Shown here piece after piece: positions 63,732 through 64,000 of a DNA stretch of 64,000 nt. This DNA comes from Ferruginibacter sp. (lineage in GTDB: Bacteria > Bacteroidota > Bacteroidia > Chitinophagales > Chitinophagaceae). The stretch covers positions 181,962-245,961 of the forward strand of contig JAOQAK010000075.1 of NCBI GenBank assembly GCA_025963635.1. The letters are read 5' to 3'. How positions within the stretch are numbered: the stretch's first letter is position 1; each line of letters starts with the position of its first letter. The position numbers and the translations under genes are program-made. The notes below the pieces were generated by a model, which saw nothing but the letters and a program-made list of their open reading frames with translations, had not been told where the DNA came from and did not search any database.

Positions 63732-64000
63732 CTAATTTCCGCCGCCGGTCCATTTTATAAACTCATCCAATTGCTGGTTGATTGCCTTCAAAGTACTCTC
63801 ATCTGTAATATGCCCTTCTGTATCCATCAGCTTGTCGACGGAAGAAATAGGTAACTGGTTCGGATGAACCATCACTTTTACATAATTTAAAACGCTTGCC
63901 AAATGATCCATTCCTCTCAAATTGCCGGCTCTTCCGGTTGACACGCCCGTAAGCATGGCTTTTTTGTGCCACCACAAGGCGTGCGTTTTGCCGGTATCGA
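63732..64000 (-). CDS. NAD(P)H-dependent FMN reductase-like protein, C-terminal part
   Basis: The C-terminal part of a flavodoxin-fold NADPH-dependent FMN reductase, cut by the right edge. The frame is open to 64000 (it reads through THALWWHKKAMLTGVSTG), so the internal TTG at 63977 is not the true start. GRAGNLRGMDHLASVLNYVK and VMVHPNQLPIS are typical of the part after the flavin-binding loop in this family. The C-terminal helix ends IKWTGGGN. Quinone or azo-compound reduction is the usual activity; the N-terminal FMN-binding motif is outside the window. Confidence 0.78.
   Translation of the reverse strand, partial: DTGKTHALWWHKKAMLTGVSTGRAGNLRGMDHLASVLNYVKVMVHPNQLPISSVDKLMDTEGHITDESTLKAINQQLDEFIKWTGGGN

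Overview
The window looks like a chromosomal segment of a Bacteroidota bacterium, most likely of the Chitinophagaceae type. I infer this from a SusC/SusD pair with a hybrid two-component regulator, a C-terminal type IX secretion (T9SS) sorting domain, GTP-type PEP carboxykinase, many secreted proteins whose signal peptides end in AQ, and moderate-to-low G+C. No phage, plasmid, transposase or CRISPR array is visible.

Layout. 1-7 kb: the start of a TonB-dependent receptor-like gene, a large secreted protein with an HExxH motif followed by propeller and barrel-like regions, a DinB-like protein, a small secreted protein with two heavy-metal-binding domains, and an overlapping pair made of a HipA-like kinase and a DUF3037 protein. 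7.3-26.4 kb: carbohydrate metabolism. A glycogen branching enzyme faces a polysaccharide-utilisation locus on the minus strand. Read in transcription order, the locus has a hybrid sensor/AraC regulator, SusC, SusD, a GH130 enzyme, an MFS transporter, a secreted protein of unknown family and a secreted GH13 enzyme. Hairpin repeats lie inside it.

26.8-34 kb: PEP carboxykinase, a YidE/AspT-like transporter, a DUF2490 protein, a Pr6Pr membrane protein broken by an internal deletion, and a split ThrE-type exporter. 34-44.3 kb: a 1646-residue T9SS-exported serine-peptidase-like protein with unusual AKSLLN repeats, then a signalling operon of two histidine kinases, a single-domain response regulator and a response regulator fused to a class III adenylate cyclase. 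44.3-54 kb: an esterase, remnants of an alpha-2-macroglobulin-like gene and of a GH3 glycosidase, a cysteine-free Fpg/Nei glycosylase operon, a conserved unknown, a DUF1080 protein, and a second class III cyclase fused to TolB-like and TPR regions.

54.4-64 kb: tRNA-Leu(CAG) with its terminator, then mostly housekeeping genes: an EamA transporter, DapD, two glycosyltransferases, a threonylcarbamoyl-AMP synthase, an outer-membrane barrel protein, a DEAD-box helicase with a long leader, a membrane metallophosphoesterase and the end of an FMN reductase.

The most interesting points are the multidomain AKSLLN protein, the kinase-kinase-regulator-regulator/cyclase operon, the unknown enzyme in the utilisation locus, the HipA/DUF3037 pair, the HExxH-propeller-barrel protein, and decayed genes of which two clearly keep both ends but have lost the middle.
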